Positions 23,426 to 35,500 of a stretch of DNA of 64,000 nucleotides are shown one piece after another. The stretch comes from Mytilus californianus (lineage: Eukaryota; Mollusca; Bivalvia; Mytilida; Mytilidae), in assembly GCF_021869535.1 (NCBI RefSeq), contig NW_026262668.1:70081558-70145557 (forward strand). The letters are read 5' to 3'. Under the pieces are notes generated by a model. The model saw only the letters and a program-made list of their open reading frames with translations. It had not been told where the DNA came from and did no database searches. Numbering within the stretch: the stretch's first letter is position 1; every line of letters begins with the position of its first letter. Both the position numbers and the translations under genes were made by a program.

Positions 23426-25548
23426 TTAAAACAAATTACAAAGCCGGAAAGGAGTCAAATTCGGTATGAGAAGAAACCGGTATAAGCGCGTATAGAGGTT
23501 TCGGAAACAAGTGTCTTACACAATCGTTGGCACAACCAGATATATTCGTGATGCATTCCGTTAAATTTCTGTAGCGATATTGTCAGGTAAGACTGAATAT
23601 AACAGTGATTTAGCAGTTAATGAGACAGTGCTTGTGTAGCGAAAGTCAATGTATTTAACACAGACTTGAACAGGTAACTATTTGTTATACATGTAACAGT
23701 ATACACATTAACTAGGTGATGAAGGTATTAATAACATGAGGGAGATATATTACTTAATTCAAGTTGATTTCAAAAATTTTGTGACAGTAAATTTTAATAA
23801 CACAATATACGTTCTTGCATGCCAGTACCGAAGTACTGGCTACTGGGCTGGTGATAACCTCGGGGACCAATAGTCCATCAGCAGAGCAATCGACCCAGTG
23901 GTAGTAATAACATTAACGTAACACAATTTTACTGCAACATATGAGCATTTCGACAATCTGTGTCCCTTCAGTGATGCCCAAGGCCAAAATATTTGAAAAT
24001 TCAAACCTTAGTAAAAAATTTAAGAGCTGATTACCAAAATAGGACAAAAAGTATACCTACGAAAAGGAAACCATTCAGTTTTTCAGTAGTTAACATCTCT
24101 TAAACGGACAAACATGAGGGATGCGCAATAACATTTTCACTCCGTTTATAAATTATGTCTAATTGTTCCTTTTTGGAGTTTTTAAATAGATATAAGAAGA
24201 TGTGGTATGAGTGCCAATTTTAAGCATATTTTCTGCTAGAGTTGCAAAAGTATATTAACGGTTTTACTGTGTAAGCAGTGACTTGAGCTACATGGTAATC
24301 TTAATAAGTTAATAATAAGTGCAGATTCCTATCTTGTAAATTCCAAGTTTGTATGACAAATTCGAGTTTAAACACAGCTACATCAAGTTGAAATTTGCTA
24401 AATTGGCATCATACATTTCAGTAATTGCTGAAAAAGCGTTTTGAAGTTTTTAAGCAAAAATGTCTATAAAGTCAGTTTTAACAAATGATAAGACCAACTG
24501 TTTATACATTGACATTCATAAAATAGTTGAGTAGTTCAATGTTCGTTTAAAAATGGGGGGGGGGGGGGGGGTGTCAAGCATGTGGCAAAGGACAGGGGAA
24601 AATGGAAGAAGCTTGTGGTAGCCGTATGTCCCATTCTGGTTGAAGAGTATAAGTAAGTAAGTATGGAACAAAATTATGTATATCAAACACCATATTTTTT
24701 TCTCTTTCAGACCTCGCTATTTTATATATGGATTGTCACCCTTCTTTAATATTTGCATAGAGATAAACCATAAATTTCAAACTCTTTGTAAACCGGGATA
24801 CATTTTCTTCTTTTCTTCGAGTCTTTCTGTAATAAAGCATAAAGATCGCACTCCATGGGTAATAATATCTTTATGCGTAAAATATTTTAATCGTAATTTA
24901 AAAAAAAAGGGTAGAGTTTTTTTTTCTTCAGAAAATAGAAAAATGCAATTATCAAGACCGAAAAGAAGAGAAATATGTTATTCTTTAATTTATTTAGATA
25001 TTATTGATATTTATTTCAATGTAACATATGTTATCCTCGTTTTTGTTCTTCTCTAACGCAGATTTTAGAAATGAATATGAACAATGTAGTTTTTTGAGAT
25101 TTTTTAAACAAAATGTTTGAATTTTGTTTTAGCCTATTTTGTGTTTAATCTTCCAAAACTTATATTTGTAAAAATATAGACCATAAAAAATAAAACAAAT
25201 TTGCCCAATAAAACGCAGGACAATAAAGGAATTAGTTGTGTACACAAGTAGCAAATAAATTAGAAATGTCATTTTCAAAATTTCAAAAGCAGAACTATTT
25301 GAATGTAACATACTTTATCGGAATTTCTATTTGTTCTGCCCCTTTTTGAAGTAGTTTTGTTATCGGGGTAATTCCAGAGCAAAATTATTAAATTTTTCAC
25401 ACTTAAGAGGGAAAAAAAGACATTTATGACAAGCTTTGTTACTTTAACTCTTGATCTACCGCCCGTAATAATTTAACATTAATTAAATTAGATTTATGGT
25501 ATATAAGAAAGCAAACCAACGACGTAAAACAAACCAAGACGCCTATAT
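23426..25548. other. Non-coding; repeat fragment and a G17 run
   Basis: At 23815-23905 lies a fragment of the repeat seen at 35026-35500 (GGCTGGTGATAACCTCGGGG, then ATCGACCCAGTGGT). At 24190-24212 is a Penelope-like tail tip. A run of 17 G occurs at 24555-24571, a potential slipped or four-stranded site. The open frame at 24676-25056 is low-complexity and unsupported. Confidence 0.45.
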
Positions 25549-26860
25549 ATACTCGGCAAAAAAGAAACGCAAAATGGATTTTTAAGAATTTTAATACATG
25601 TATTTTGAATGCAAATTTTACAATTACTAATAAAGATATTCACTCAAAACGTGTTTGATTGAGAAGAAGACAGTCAATTCCTTCGAGATTGATGAATAAA
25701 AGTCAATTTATCACAATTAGAGTTACTCCCGGTAACATTAAAGTTAGTACCGTGTATGACCACCTCTCGCTGCTAAAGACTGCTACGCATCTCCTCGGCA
25801 TGGATGCTATTAATGTTCTAATGTTGTTGCGTGGAATTGCCTGCCATTCCTGTTGCAACATTTGTCGGAGCTGATCAAGGGTCTGAAGCGGGGGTTGACG
25901 CTGGCGCACACGTTTATCCAGTTAGTCACAAAGATGCTCAATAGGATTCAAGTCCGGTGATTTGGAAGGCCAAGGTAGCACATTGATGTTAATATTCTGC
26001 TCAAGGTAGTCCATTGTTAAACGCGCTGTGTGATGCCTAGAATTGTCCTGCTGGAATAACTCCCTCTGTCAGCCAATAACATGCATAAGGTGAGGGTGGA
26101 TAATTTCGTCGTTGAGCCGTTAAATTACCCGGAACATGTACCAATTCCGTTTAACGGTCATTAGAGACAGTCGCCCACATCATGACACTTCCTCCACTGA
26201 AGCTGTTCACTTCTTGGACACACGAGGAAGCAAAACGTTCATTCATGCACCGGTAGACACGAGTTCTTCCATCACGTTTCTGAAGCATAAAACGGGACTC
26301 ATCACTGAACCAGATTCTGCGCCAGTTGCGGAATGTCCAGCCCCTCAATCTGTTGCACCATCAGACTATTCCGTCTGTGTAACGGCCTCAAAATGGGCCC
26401 AAAATACGGCCTCCTTGGTCTAATGCCATGTTGTCGCAGTCGATTGCGGACTGTTTGTGAGCTGAGTTTTCTCAATCCTGGTATTCCAACTGCAGTGGCT
26501 GTTGCGGCACTGGTTCGATTCCGTAGATGAAATACCCGGATGTAGCGACCTTGTCCAGGAGTCGTTAGGCGGGGTCGTCCTCTTCTCGGGTGGTCCTTAG
26601 TACAGCCTGTCTGCTGGTATCTGTTCCAAAGTCGCGAAATTGTGTTCTGCATGGTTAACATTTTCAGTTCTTGCTACTTCACTTTGGGACACTTCGACCT
26701 GGAGACGGCCGGTTACGATATTTCAAATAGCAGCGCTCAACCTTGGCATGGCAGCGTTTTAACTTTGTGATGAATTAAATCTTCAAACTTGATCCTTATA
26801 TGCGCAAAAGTGTAACAATTAAGTTGACCACAAAATTCTTGTGAAAAACGTTAGCAAAAT
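25549..26860 (-). mobile_element. Tc1/mariner-type transposon, right end lost
   Basis: The left end holds a motif typical of a terminal repeat (TATACTCGGCAAAAAAGAAA, then CGCAAAATGG). No reverse complement of it occurs before the Penelope-like fragment begins at 26884, so the transposase-start-proximal end has probably been deleted or displaced. Contains the transposase remnant at 25703-26749. Confidence 0.65.
25703..26749 (-). pseudogene. Tc1/mariner transposase remnant
   Basis: On the minus strand from the ATG at 26749: a helix-turn-helix region (VSQSEVART, then TISRLWNRYQQTG), the GRPRLT hook (RRGRPRLTTPGQ), a second HTH (SSQTVRNRLRQHGI), the first catalytic Asp in RIWFSDESRF, the second Asp in QQDNSRHHTA, and the Glu in SPDLNPIEH. 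By my count 35 residues separate the second Asp from the Glu. The C-terminal VRQRQPPLQTLDQLRQMLQQ segment is intact to the stop at 25703. At least two frameshifts and an in-frame stop after NPIEHLCD show it is dead. Confidence 0.85.
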
Positions 26861-26883
26861 TTCGCGGCGAAAAAGGTCATATA

Positions 26884-27895
26884 AAATTGAGAATGGAAAT
26901 GGGGAATGTGTCAAAGAGACAACAACCCGACCACAGAACAGACAACAGCAGAAGGCCACCAACAGGTCTTCAATGCAGCGAGAAATTCCCGCACCCGGAG
27001 GCGTCCTTCAGCTGGCCCCTAAACAAATATATATACTAGTTCAGTGATAATGAACGCCATACTAAACTCCAAATTGTACACAAGAAACTAAAATTAAAAA
27101 TAATACAAGACTAACAAAGGCTAGAGGCTCCTGACTTGGGACAGGCGCAAAAATGCGGCGGGGTTAAACATGTTTATGAGATCTCAACCCTCCCCCTATA
27201 CCTCTAGCCAATGTAGAAAAGTAAACGCATAACAATACGCACATTAAAATTCAGTTCAAGAGAAGTCCGAGTCTGATGTCAGAAGATGTAACCAAAGAAA
27301 ATAAACAAAATGACAATAATACATAAATAACAACAGACTACTAGCAGTTAACTGACATGCCAGCTCCAGACTTCAATTAAACTGATTGAAAGATTATGTC
27401 TTCATCATATGAATATCAGGCACAATCCTTCCAGTTAGGGGTTTAGTATCATACCATCATAACATATATGAGAAGAACATAACCCGTGTCATGCCAACAA
27501 CTGGTTTTTAAATAAATGTGTTTAGTGCCGATGCAAAGACCCTATAAATGAATCAATATTAACGCCAAAATATGCAATCTTTAATGACCTGACAACAGTA
27601 TCGCAACTATATCCCTTCTTAATGAGTCTATTTAAAGGTTTTGTTAGTTTCAGAGGTGAATACTGACATTTTTGTGCTTTATAAAGAATATTTCCATAAA
27701 AAATTGGATGTGAAATACCTGAACGTATAAGAAGTCTGCATGTTGAGCTATATTTACGAATGATGTCCTTATACCGATGATAAAATTTAGTAAATGTTTT
27801 GACTAGTTTGTGATATCGAAAACCCTGGTGTAATAATTTTTCAGTAATTCATAAATTTCTCTCGTTAAAATCTAAAACATTGTTACATACATGCA
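26884..27895 (-). mobile_element. Penelope-like family B 3' fragment
   Basis: Reverse complement of the family B 3' UTR and reverse transcriptase C-terminus: plus-strand landmarks TTGAGAATGGAAATGGGGAA, CGACCACAGAACAGACAACA and GAGGCTCCTGACTTGGGACA match 60448 back to 59450. Coding remnant 27522-27895 covers the last 120 or so codons. The copy is close to the full element and 5'-truncated. One Cys codon in the RNLCIT motif is TGA in this copy (about 27849). Confidence 0.85.
27415..27460 (-). promoter_or_regulatory. SECIS hairpin, family B truncated copy
   Basis: Same AUGAU ... UAAA ... UGAU arrangement as at 59866-59911. The lower stem GGTATGATAC with GGATTGTGCC is unchanged; one substitution lies in the apical mini-helix (CTGG for CGGG). 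Confidence 0.7.
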
Positions 27896-28046
27896 CTTTT
27901 AGCGAGTCGCAAATTTTATGTGGCAGAGAGCCAAATCAAAAGAACGGGCATTTAAAGCAATTGACCGTTTCATTTTACCTTGTAAAATATATATTTTGCA
28001 TTTTGAAAAATTCATCCGAGCTATGCATTTCTTTTTTTGAACAGTA

Positions 28047-28745
28047 TGAAAATAAGGAGATGTAGTATGATTGCCAATGAGACAACTATTCACCAAAGTT
28101 CAAATGAAGTGGATGTAAGCAATTATAGACAACCGTACGGCATTCAACAAAATGAGAAAAATTTATACCGTATAGTCAGCTAGAAAAGGCTCCGACAGGA
28201 AAAATATAAAACAATTCAATTGAGAAAACTAACGGCCTAATTTATAACAAAACAATTTACGAAAAACAAAAATGACAGACATGAACCAACGACAACCACA
28301 GAACTACGGGCTTCTGACTTGGGATAGGCACATAAAGAATTTGGCGGGGTTAAACATATTTATGAGCACTCAACCCTCCCCTTAACCTCGTACAGTGGTG
28401 TTACAGCACAACATAAAAACAAACTATAAAAATCAGTTGAAAAAGGCTGAACTCACCAGATCGGTACAAAGCAGAAAAACATCTAACAAATACACAGACC
28501 GGACGTGGCAGGGTATTCATACATCCCTAACAACAAAAAAGACACTAAGTACAGATCTGAGAGTACTCGTAGTTACAAAAAGTTAGTTCAAAGCCAATAA
28601 CAACTAATAAAAACAAAATCATGTACCTTAGACTAAAATATCAATCAGTACACATCCAACATCCAATGAATTTAGTATGGTTTCATTTTACTGATAACAA
28701 TATCAATATTTATACCAATAAAAACAATATTCCAAGAATGTTTCA
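28047..28745 (-). mobile_element. Penelope-like family A 3' fragment
   Basis: Starts at the tail terminus (GATGTAGTATGATTGCCAAT on the plus strand) and runs back to the reverse of the last coding codons (TTTATACCAATAAAAACAAT) near 28735. Most of the 5' half of the SECIS is deleted. It lies head-to-tail with the family B fragment just to the left. Confidence 0.8.
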
Positions 28746-28990
28746 GGATGACAAACACTTTTTCACAAGAAGGTTGGGTTTGATGGGATAAAAACCTTAA
28801 CTATTTTCAACACGAACTTGTACGTTACCACAGCATATCTTTTACTCGAATGATCAATCTTCTATCTAATATTGATGGAAAATCTGATTGATCGGTTGAA
28901 TTTTGCTTCCTAAACGTCCTGTTGCAATTATTTAATGCAAACTAGTACTCCGAATGAGAAAGTATAAAAATTAATACAATAGGTAGGTTC
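28746..28990. other. No feature recognised
   Basis: AT-rich spacer between a retroelement fragment and a minisatellite. Confidence 0.4.
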
Positions 28991-29192
28991 TGCAAGGTGG
29001 GACGACAAGAACGAAGGGTGTGACGACAGAGACGAAGGGTGGGACGATAGGGACGAAGGGTGGGACGACAGGGACGAAGGGTGGGACGACAGGAACGAAG
29101 GGTGGAACGACAGGGACGAAGGATGGGATGACAGGGACGAAGGGTGGGACGACAGGAACGAAGGGTGAAACGACAGAGACGAAGGGTGGGAA
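28991..29192 (+). repeat. 21-bp purine-rich minisatellite (about 9.5 copies)
   Basis: Unit ACGAAGGGTGGGACGACAGG plus one base, almost all purines with C only at fixed positions. The period keeps frames open on both strands (a Gly/Thr/Lys repeat forward, a Ser/His/Pro repeat reverse), which is not evidence of a gene. Confidence 0.9.
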
Positions 29193-29341
29193 ATTTGTAC
29201 TGCCATTGGAAAACTATGGTATGCTGGATAGGAGCAGCAATTTAGTTTTTTTAACAGGACCACTACTTACCCCTCAAGTAATGTTGCAAGCGTTGTACTT
29301 TCTGTACACGAAACATTGAATTTAACGTTCCAATTCTGAAC

Positions 29342-29466
29342 GGACGTGGTTGCGAATTTAAAGATCACGCACAGCCAAACGGACGTGGTTGCGAATTCGT
29401 AGATCTTGCACAGCCAAACGGACGTGTTTGCGAATCAATAGATCGTGTACAGTCAAACGGACGCCC
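29342..29466 (+). repeat. 39-bp tandem repeat, 3.2 copies
   Basis: Units begin GGACGTGGTTGCGAAT at 29342, 29381, 29420 and 29459, and contain AGATC and CACAGCCAAAC. The three copies differ at several positions. Confidence 0.85.
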
Positions 29467-29618
29467 CACTTTGGCAAGGGTACACTGCTAGTCGGAAGAA
29501 GACCAAAATAAATATATTTATACCCTAGTCACCTTTGGGGGTCTTAAAAAAATCATTTCAACTTTCAGTTCAAAAAGTATTTCAACAAGGGTGTTCTAAT
29601 GATAAGTGGTTGTATGTA

Positions 29619-29800
29619 AATATGTTTTCTCTTTTGAATTGTTTTTTACATTGTGTCATTTCTGTACTCAGTCTTGCTATTGCTTACTATACGTCGGGTT
29701 GAATAGTGTAATCATAGTTGAAAACCATATGTACATTGAGTCACTGTGATGACTCAATGTCCTTTGATCTTTGACAAATAGTTGTCTCATTTCCATATTT
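29619..29800 (+). mobile_element. Degenerate Penelope-like tail
   Basis: Weak but ordered matches: TTTTCTCTTTTGAATTGTTT, GTCATTTCTGTACTC, TTGCTTACTATACG and AATAGTTGTCTCATTTCC. An internal hairpin (ACATTGAGTCACTGTGATGA and so on) is present near 29730-29760. Confidence 0.5.
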
Positions 29801-31340
29801 TTATATGTAAATAATATATTTTGTGATAAACACTTTCGTGATGGAACGCAAATAATAAACGCAAAGACAAAGGAATTTGTATTGGATTAAGACAACAATT
29901 ACATGAAATTCAACAATTTTATTTTTTTCTAAATGACAACGTTATTACACGAATAACTTTGTTGACATTTTAACAAATACCGTTTTAATGATAAGTTTCT
30001 GTTAGCCTACATGGTCTATAGGTCCTGTGGAAGTTTTTGCCATCATTAAGCGACCGTCGTATACAAAAATCTTTAAAATCTTTCTCTGAATCCTCACAGC
30101 CAATTGGAACCAAACTTAATCTGTATCAGCCTAAGGGATTTTACTTTTAAAGTTTGTACGATGACACCGTAATCAAACCAACATGGCAAAAGATAAAAAG
30201 GGCACATAGAGGTCCAATGTAACACAAAGGAGGATGTTCACGAAGGGCTTAAATTGTCCCTCATATTTCATGTTTTTCCAAACAAGCCAAAATACTACAA
30301 ATTTCGCATAGAATAAATTGTGATATTACTATTCATACAAAAAAACTTATGTTTTTTAACCTTACGTTATAAATCACAAAGTTTTGATCCCCTAATAATC
30401 TATGATTTGTGTTAATACGTTAGTTTTGGTCCAATTTTTCCGTAACTTATGACAGATTTTGAAGTATTACCTTTAACTGCTATCCCCGATCCAGCATATG
30501 TTTTCGTCTACGGATTCACTATCAACCTTGGCAACTTTTAGTAACATAATATGTTCAGTCGTAGGTTGCGGCCAAGGTTTTCCTTAGTTTTTAGCACCGA
30601 AAAATGCAAAATAATCTCCAAAATGTGCTGACTTTGGGGCCTGTAATATAATATCATGTAGATATTTGTTTTACTTAAGAATCAGGCTTTTGAAATGGAT
30701 CAATTTTAGATCGAAATTGGGGCCTTTTTGATATTCAATGATAAAGTTGGAATTTAAGGCCATATTTTGTCAAAAGTGAACATTGTCCTTTAGTTAAATA
30801 TACTGGATAATCGTCTAATGGACCAATTGCTATCAACTTCAGATGGTGATAAATTTGTGACCCCATTTAAAACTATGAACCAACTCAATTCATATCTATA
30901 GTTTACACTTATACAATGTTGTATTATATATTATTGAGAGATGAGACTTAAATACAATATTGAATTCAATTCAATTGAACCGTCTACTAGACCAATATCT
31001 ATCAAACTTAGATGATGATAAATTTGTGATCCCATTTAAAAAATAATGATTGATTACCTAACCGATTTCGAATAATGCCTCCGCCTATACTAAGAATAGA
31101 AAATAAATTCTAAAAAAATCCTGCATAAGACGAATTACGGCCAAAATGTTGCTCTATTATTATACATTTATGGTCGTTTTTAAGATTTTGGGAATAATGA
31201 CTAAATCTACAGTGATCGTTACTGAAACTAGACCCCCAAAAATAATAAACATTCTGGAAAAATTAAGTGAGAGACCACTTACGAATGAACTGGATTTAGA
31301 TGATACATTCATGATCTCTTCTTATAAGAACTGTTGTTGT
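29801..31340. repeat. Old dispersed repeat DNA
   Basis: Two diverged copies of GATGATAAATTTGTGA[T/C]CCCATTTAAAA occur at 30844-30870 and 31014-31040, and sequence near 30030-30170 (TCCTCACAGCCAATTGG, then AACCAAACTTAAT) resembles a mussel repeat. The open frame at 31146-31346 is unsupported. Confidence 0.4.
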
Positions 31341-32591
31341 TGTTGACCCCATTCGCCGTAAACATAGCTGCCATCTTTAATAAAAAAAATCTTTAAGAGA
31401 ATTGCTTCCATTAACATTATTAACTAAATTCTATTTAAATCATACATTTTTAAGGAACATAAATAATTGTTGTTAATTACCTGACTACCACTTACCAAAT
31501 GTATATCTGACCAAACAAATCTTCAAAATATGTCCTTCAAATGAAAACAAGACATTGTCCTGCTAGATATTAGTACTGATATTATTTGATTGTGTCATAC
31601 ATATTTGCTCAGGGCTTCAATCTTCTTGCATTTCACACTAAATTGCAAAATCTGCCAGAATAGCCTCATTTTGAATTGTAAATATGCGCTAATTTGCTTC
31701 AAAAGGTCTTAAAGATTTCAATGCGTGTAAAATATCTTTTTGTGTAAGGCATTGGCGCATAACTAATTTTACCAACAACTATGTGTAAAATTGTCTTCGT
31801 TTGTCAAATTAGTGATATCACAACTGAATTTTCTGACCTGAAGTGTATGACTTCAAAGTGATATCACAACTGAATTTTATGAGCTGAATTGTCCGGGTTA
31901 TATCGCCCCGTACATTTACCAGAACAACTATCATAGCTTTCGAAAGATTAAAATGTTAACTAATTTTATGCAATTTCAGGGCTCTTTTACATGTACATCC
32001 TCCATTCCATGAAAAATCAAATGCGCGAAAAACTGTTACCGAAGTTAAATGATTAGATTATCCTCTGTCGGAGTTTGAAGGACAACTCGCTACACTATAC
32101 ATACCACATCCTAACATTGATGGTACTATTATTAACTAGAAATATAGACACGACAACAATATTCCTGCCTGCGACATAATTATTAATGTACATTTCTTGG
32201 AATTATATGAAAGGTGACGTGAACCAGGGAAATACAATGACAACACTGTGTCCATGGGTAACAGTGTTGCTAATGATAAGAGCAGGATTTGAATGTCTAA
32301 CAAATGTTGAACGCCTGAAACTCCGCAAAAGGTCAATCAATCGGAACGTAACGCAAACTCTTTATCGAGAATGTGTATACTATATACAATATGTACTTAT
32401 CAACTACAAAAACTTTTTTGTCGGCGTCCTTGTCAAATTTACTATCAACTACAACAACTTTTTTGTTGGCGTCTTTGTTATATTTATTTTTATTTTTGTT
32501 TGAATTTTTTAGTCAGTTGGGTTGTATGTCTGTGATGTTTGTTTATACAGTTTTGGTTGCTGGATCCCAATTATTGTCACATTAACCTATC
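31341..32591. other. Non-coding, small internal duplication
   Basis: GATATCACAACTGAATTTT is repeated at 31813 and 31861. Nothing else recognised. Confidence 0.4.
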
Positions 32592-32840
32592 ATGTTTGTT
32601 TGGGTTGCTGACACAATTTTGTCAATATAACGGAACTATATACAACTGTCGCACAAGTTGGAGGTTTAGCTAGCTATAAACCAGGTTTAACCCACAATTT
32701 TCGTCAGAAAATGACTGTACCTAGGATTATGACAGTTGTTTTTCACTCGTTCCGTTGGTTAATAACGTTTGATTTTGTCAGTCTTTTTGAATTTACCTTG
32801 GAGTTCGGTATTTTTGTTATACTTTTCTTCTGCATCATTT
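32592..32840 (+). repeat. Dispersed repeat, copy 2
   Basis: Matches 11262-11545 (TTTAGCTAGCTATAAACCAG, ATGACAGTTGTTTTTCA, ACCTTGGAGTTCGGTATTTT). A fragment in reverse orientation lies at 34780-34880. Confidence 0.65.
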
Positions 32841-33103
32841 TACATTGTTGTACCAATAGTCAACTGCAGATGTGCTTGTTTTACGTCGATCACAAAAAAT
32901 GTCAGGACAAGTACACTTTTCGTGATTTTAAGTCAAAGGGTCGTAATTACGCAAAAAGTCGGCCAATCGGAATGAATAGCAAATTCGGTCTGTAGTTCAT
33001 CAATATACACTAATGTACAAAATTCAGACTAATTTCTACAGGAAAATGATAAAAAACCCAAACAACTGTTTGATTGTAAAAAAACAGGCACTTTTATAAA
33101 TTG

Positions 33104-33152
33104 TAACTTGGATGGAGAGTTGTCTCATTGGCACTCATACCACATCTTCCTA
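33104..33152 (+). mobile_element. Penelope-like family C tail tip
   Basis: GTAACTTGGATGGAGAGTTG, then TCTCATTGGCACTCATACC and ACATCTTCC, equals the end of the tail at 23420. Confidence 0.7.
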
Positions 33153-35025
33153 TATCTACTTATATGCCCGACCACTTACATGAAGTTGCGGGAAACAAAA
33201 ATAGAAACTCTGACAAAAATATCAAACAAAAAAATTCTGGAAATTATGTGAAGGAACAATTGCTACCAAATAATAATAGATTTAAGAATTAGACTCATCT
33301 TCGAATTATAACTTGCTAAGAGCAACACATCTGATGCCACTAGTAGAGCAGTAACTATCTAACCTTCCAACACACCTGAGTTTACTAACAGTTTTTTTAT
33401 TACGTTGTGTTTTTAAATCTTTTGTTTTGTATGTGGTGTTATGTGAAATGCGTTTTATTTGTCAATTTGTCGGTTTTTATGTCATATTTCTAACAAACTT
33501 ATATGGCAAATTGTTTTGAACTTAAAATGATAGGTTAAATTGGTCTTTTGCCATTGTTGAAAATGGAAATAAAGCAAGGTGAGCGCAGCAGGTTCTTTTC
33601 ATCCTCTTAAGCCTTTCTTGTAGTTTAACCGGTGTTGTTATAGCTTACATTGTATGCTGGGCATTTTATAATCTATAATCGCTTTAAATTTTTCTGAATT
33701 CGGCTCGAAAAGGATTTAAAGCCATTTGGCATTTTTAGTTAAAAGTGTTGAAAATAACATAAATCGTGAAACAGGTTTTGTCAATTATTTTTTTTTTTTA
33801 TTTTTTTTTTTTTTTTGCTTGTCTTTTCAGCAGTAAATTTTGATTTATTCACAATTAATTATTTCATTTGGGTAAAGAATTCAGATCCTTGGTCATTTTT
33901 CTGAATATGGTTCTTCAAAAGAGGTTCCACTGCATTTCTACATCTTGGTAAGCGACAAAGTCTTTTTTTCAATTCATTCATTCATCCATTCATCAGATCA
34001 ACCTACCAACCAATCAATCCAAACGAACTGACAGACAGACGGACTGACAAACAGACTGGTATTTTTTTCAATTTATGGTTCAGAGTAAGATGTTTAAAAA
34101 AAAATGTTGATTTTGGAAAGAGTTTACACAAAAAGATACTCAATAAAGCGAAACTTTATTTTTCCTAAATACCACGATTTTATATACTAAGAGAGTACTA
34201 GGATTGGGCTTATTTTACCCTTTTAGTTTGTTTAATATAATTGAAATAAAAATACACTTAAACTATTTTTTATTTATCTTAGATTTTTTTCCCAATTTGT
34301 TAAAAGACAAGGTCCCTTAACTTTATGAGTTGATAGTATATGGTAAAAGACTAAGTTTAAACAGTTAATTAAGTCAATTTATACACAAGTCCAGCTATTC
34401 ATATTTTTTTAACCCATCTCCTGACTTCAAAGAAAAAAGAGATAACTGAGTTCTAACTTTGATAGGTGCAAGCAAATGTAATATTATAATCAGACAGAAA
34501 ATTACAGCCAAACCAAAGCATCCAAGATACAAATTAATTAACTACAAGGTATACTGTTTTGCTCATATTTGTAGTTTCACGATAAAGCAAACAACATTCT
34601 ATATCATGTCAACATCATTCTGATAAACTGAAATATTTGATTTTGATAACTTATTTCTGCTTTTTCATTATAAACTAGACTAGTGCCATGATAGATATAC
34701 TGACGATTTGACTTTGTACATAAAATGTGATAACACACTAGTATGAGGGGTGACAGGCTATTGATTTACTTACATGGATAGGTTTTTTTAATCAGTTTTC
34801 AACAATGACAATTTTTTAAAGTAAAATAACAAAAATACCGAACTCCAAGTAAAATTAAAAATGGAACGTCCCTTATCAAATTGTGTTCTTTTTGTTCTGA
34901 TATAAACATTACATTAAATCGGCCGTGTTTAAATGTACAATGTATACAAATGTTGATTTTTTTTTTGAGAATAAAAATCTTATTGGCTTTTTTTCGGGTT
35001 GACTGTTGGAATTAACGACTTAACA
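33153..35025. other. Non-coding, includes a T-rich tract
   Basis: T tract at 33785-33818. No exon visible. A reverse fragment of the 11262/32592 repeat is at 34780-34880. Confidence 0.4.
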
Positions 35026-35500
35026 AATAAACTCATCATTGATAGCAGGCTTAAAATTCTGTACGCCAGACGCGCGTTTTGTCTACAAAAAGACTCATCA
35101 GTGACGGTCAAATAAAAAAAAAAAATCCCAAATAAAGGACGAAGTTGAAGAGGATTGAGGACCCAAAATCCCGTAAGGTTTTGCCAAATACAGCTAACTT
35201 AAGTTAATCTAATTCTATCTATTCCTGGGGTAGAAAAATCCTTAGTGTTTTCAAAAACTAAAAAAAAAAAAGTTTTGTAAACACTCAATTATAATTATGA
35301 CCATTTCAATGATGAATCATGTCAACACAGATATGTGCTGACTACTTGGCTGGTGATACCCTCGGGGAGAAAACCTCCACCAGAAGTTGCATCGACCCAA
35401 TGGTTGTTAAAAACTCATCATAGATACCAGACTTAAAATTTTGTACGCCAGACGCGCGTTTCGTCCACGAAAAGACTCATCAGTGATGCTCGAGTAAAGT
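35026..35500 (+). repeat. Tandem-organised repeat with CCAGACGCGCGTTTCGTC
   Basis: GTACGCCAGACGCGCGTTTT occurs at 35059 and again at 35442, so the period is about 380 bp. Between them lie GGACGAAGTTGAAGAGGATT, GGCTGGTGATACCCTCGGGG and ATCGACCCAATGGTTG. Single-unit fragments lie at 23815 and 53155. Confidence 0.75.

Noticed and set aside
24676..25056. 126-codon frame
   Set aside because: AT-rich composition, no domain, no splice context, and no similar copy in the window.
28928..29319. Ser/His/Pro-rich and Gly/Thr/Lys-rich frames
   Set aside because: Same cause: a 21-bp minisatellite keeps frames open on both strands.
32186..32995. Hydrophobic frames that could be membrane proteins
   Set aside because: They overlap a dispersed repeat and T-rich low-complexity DNA; no splice sites or homology.
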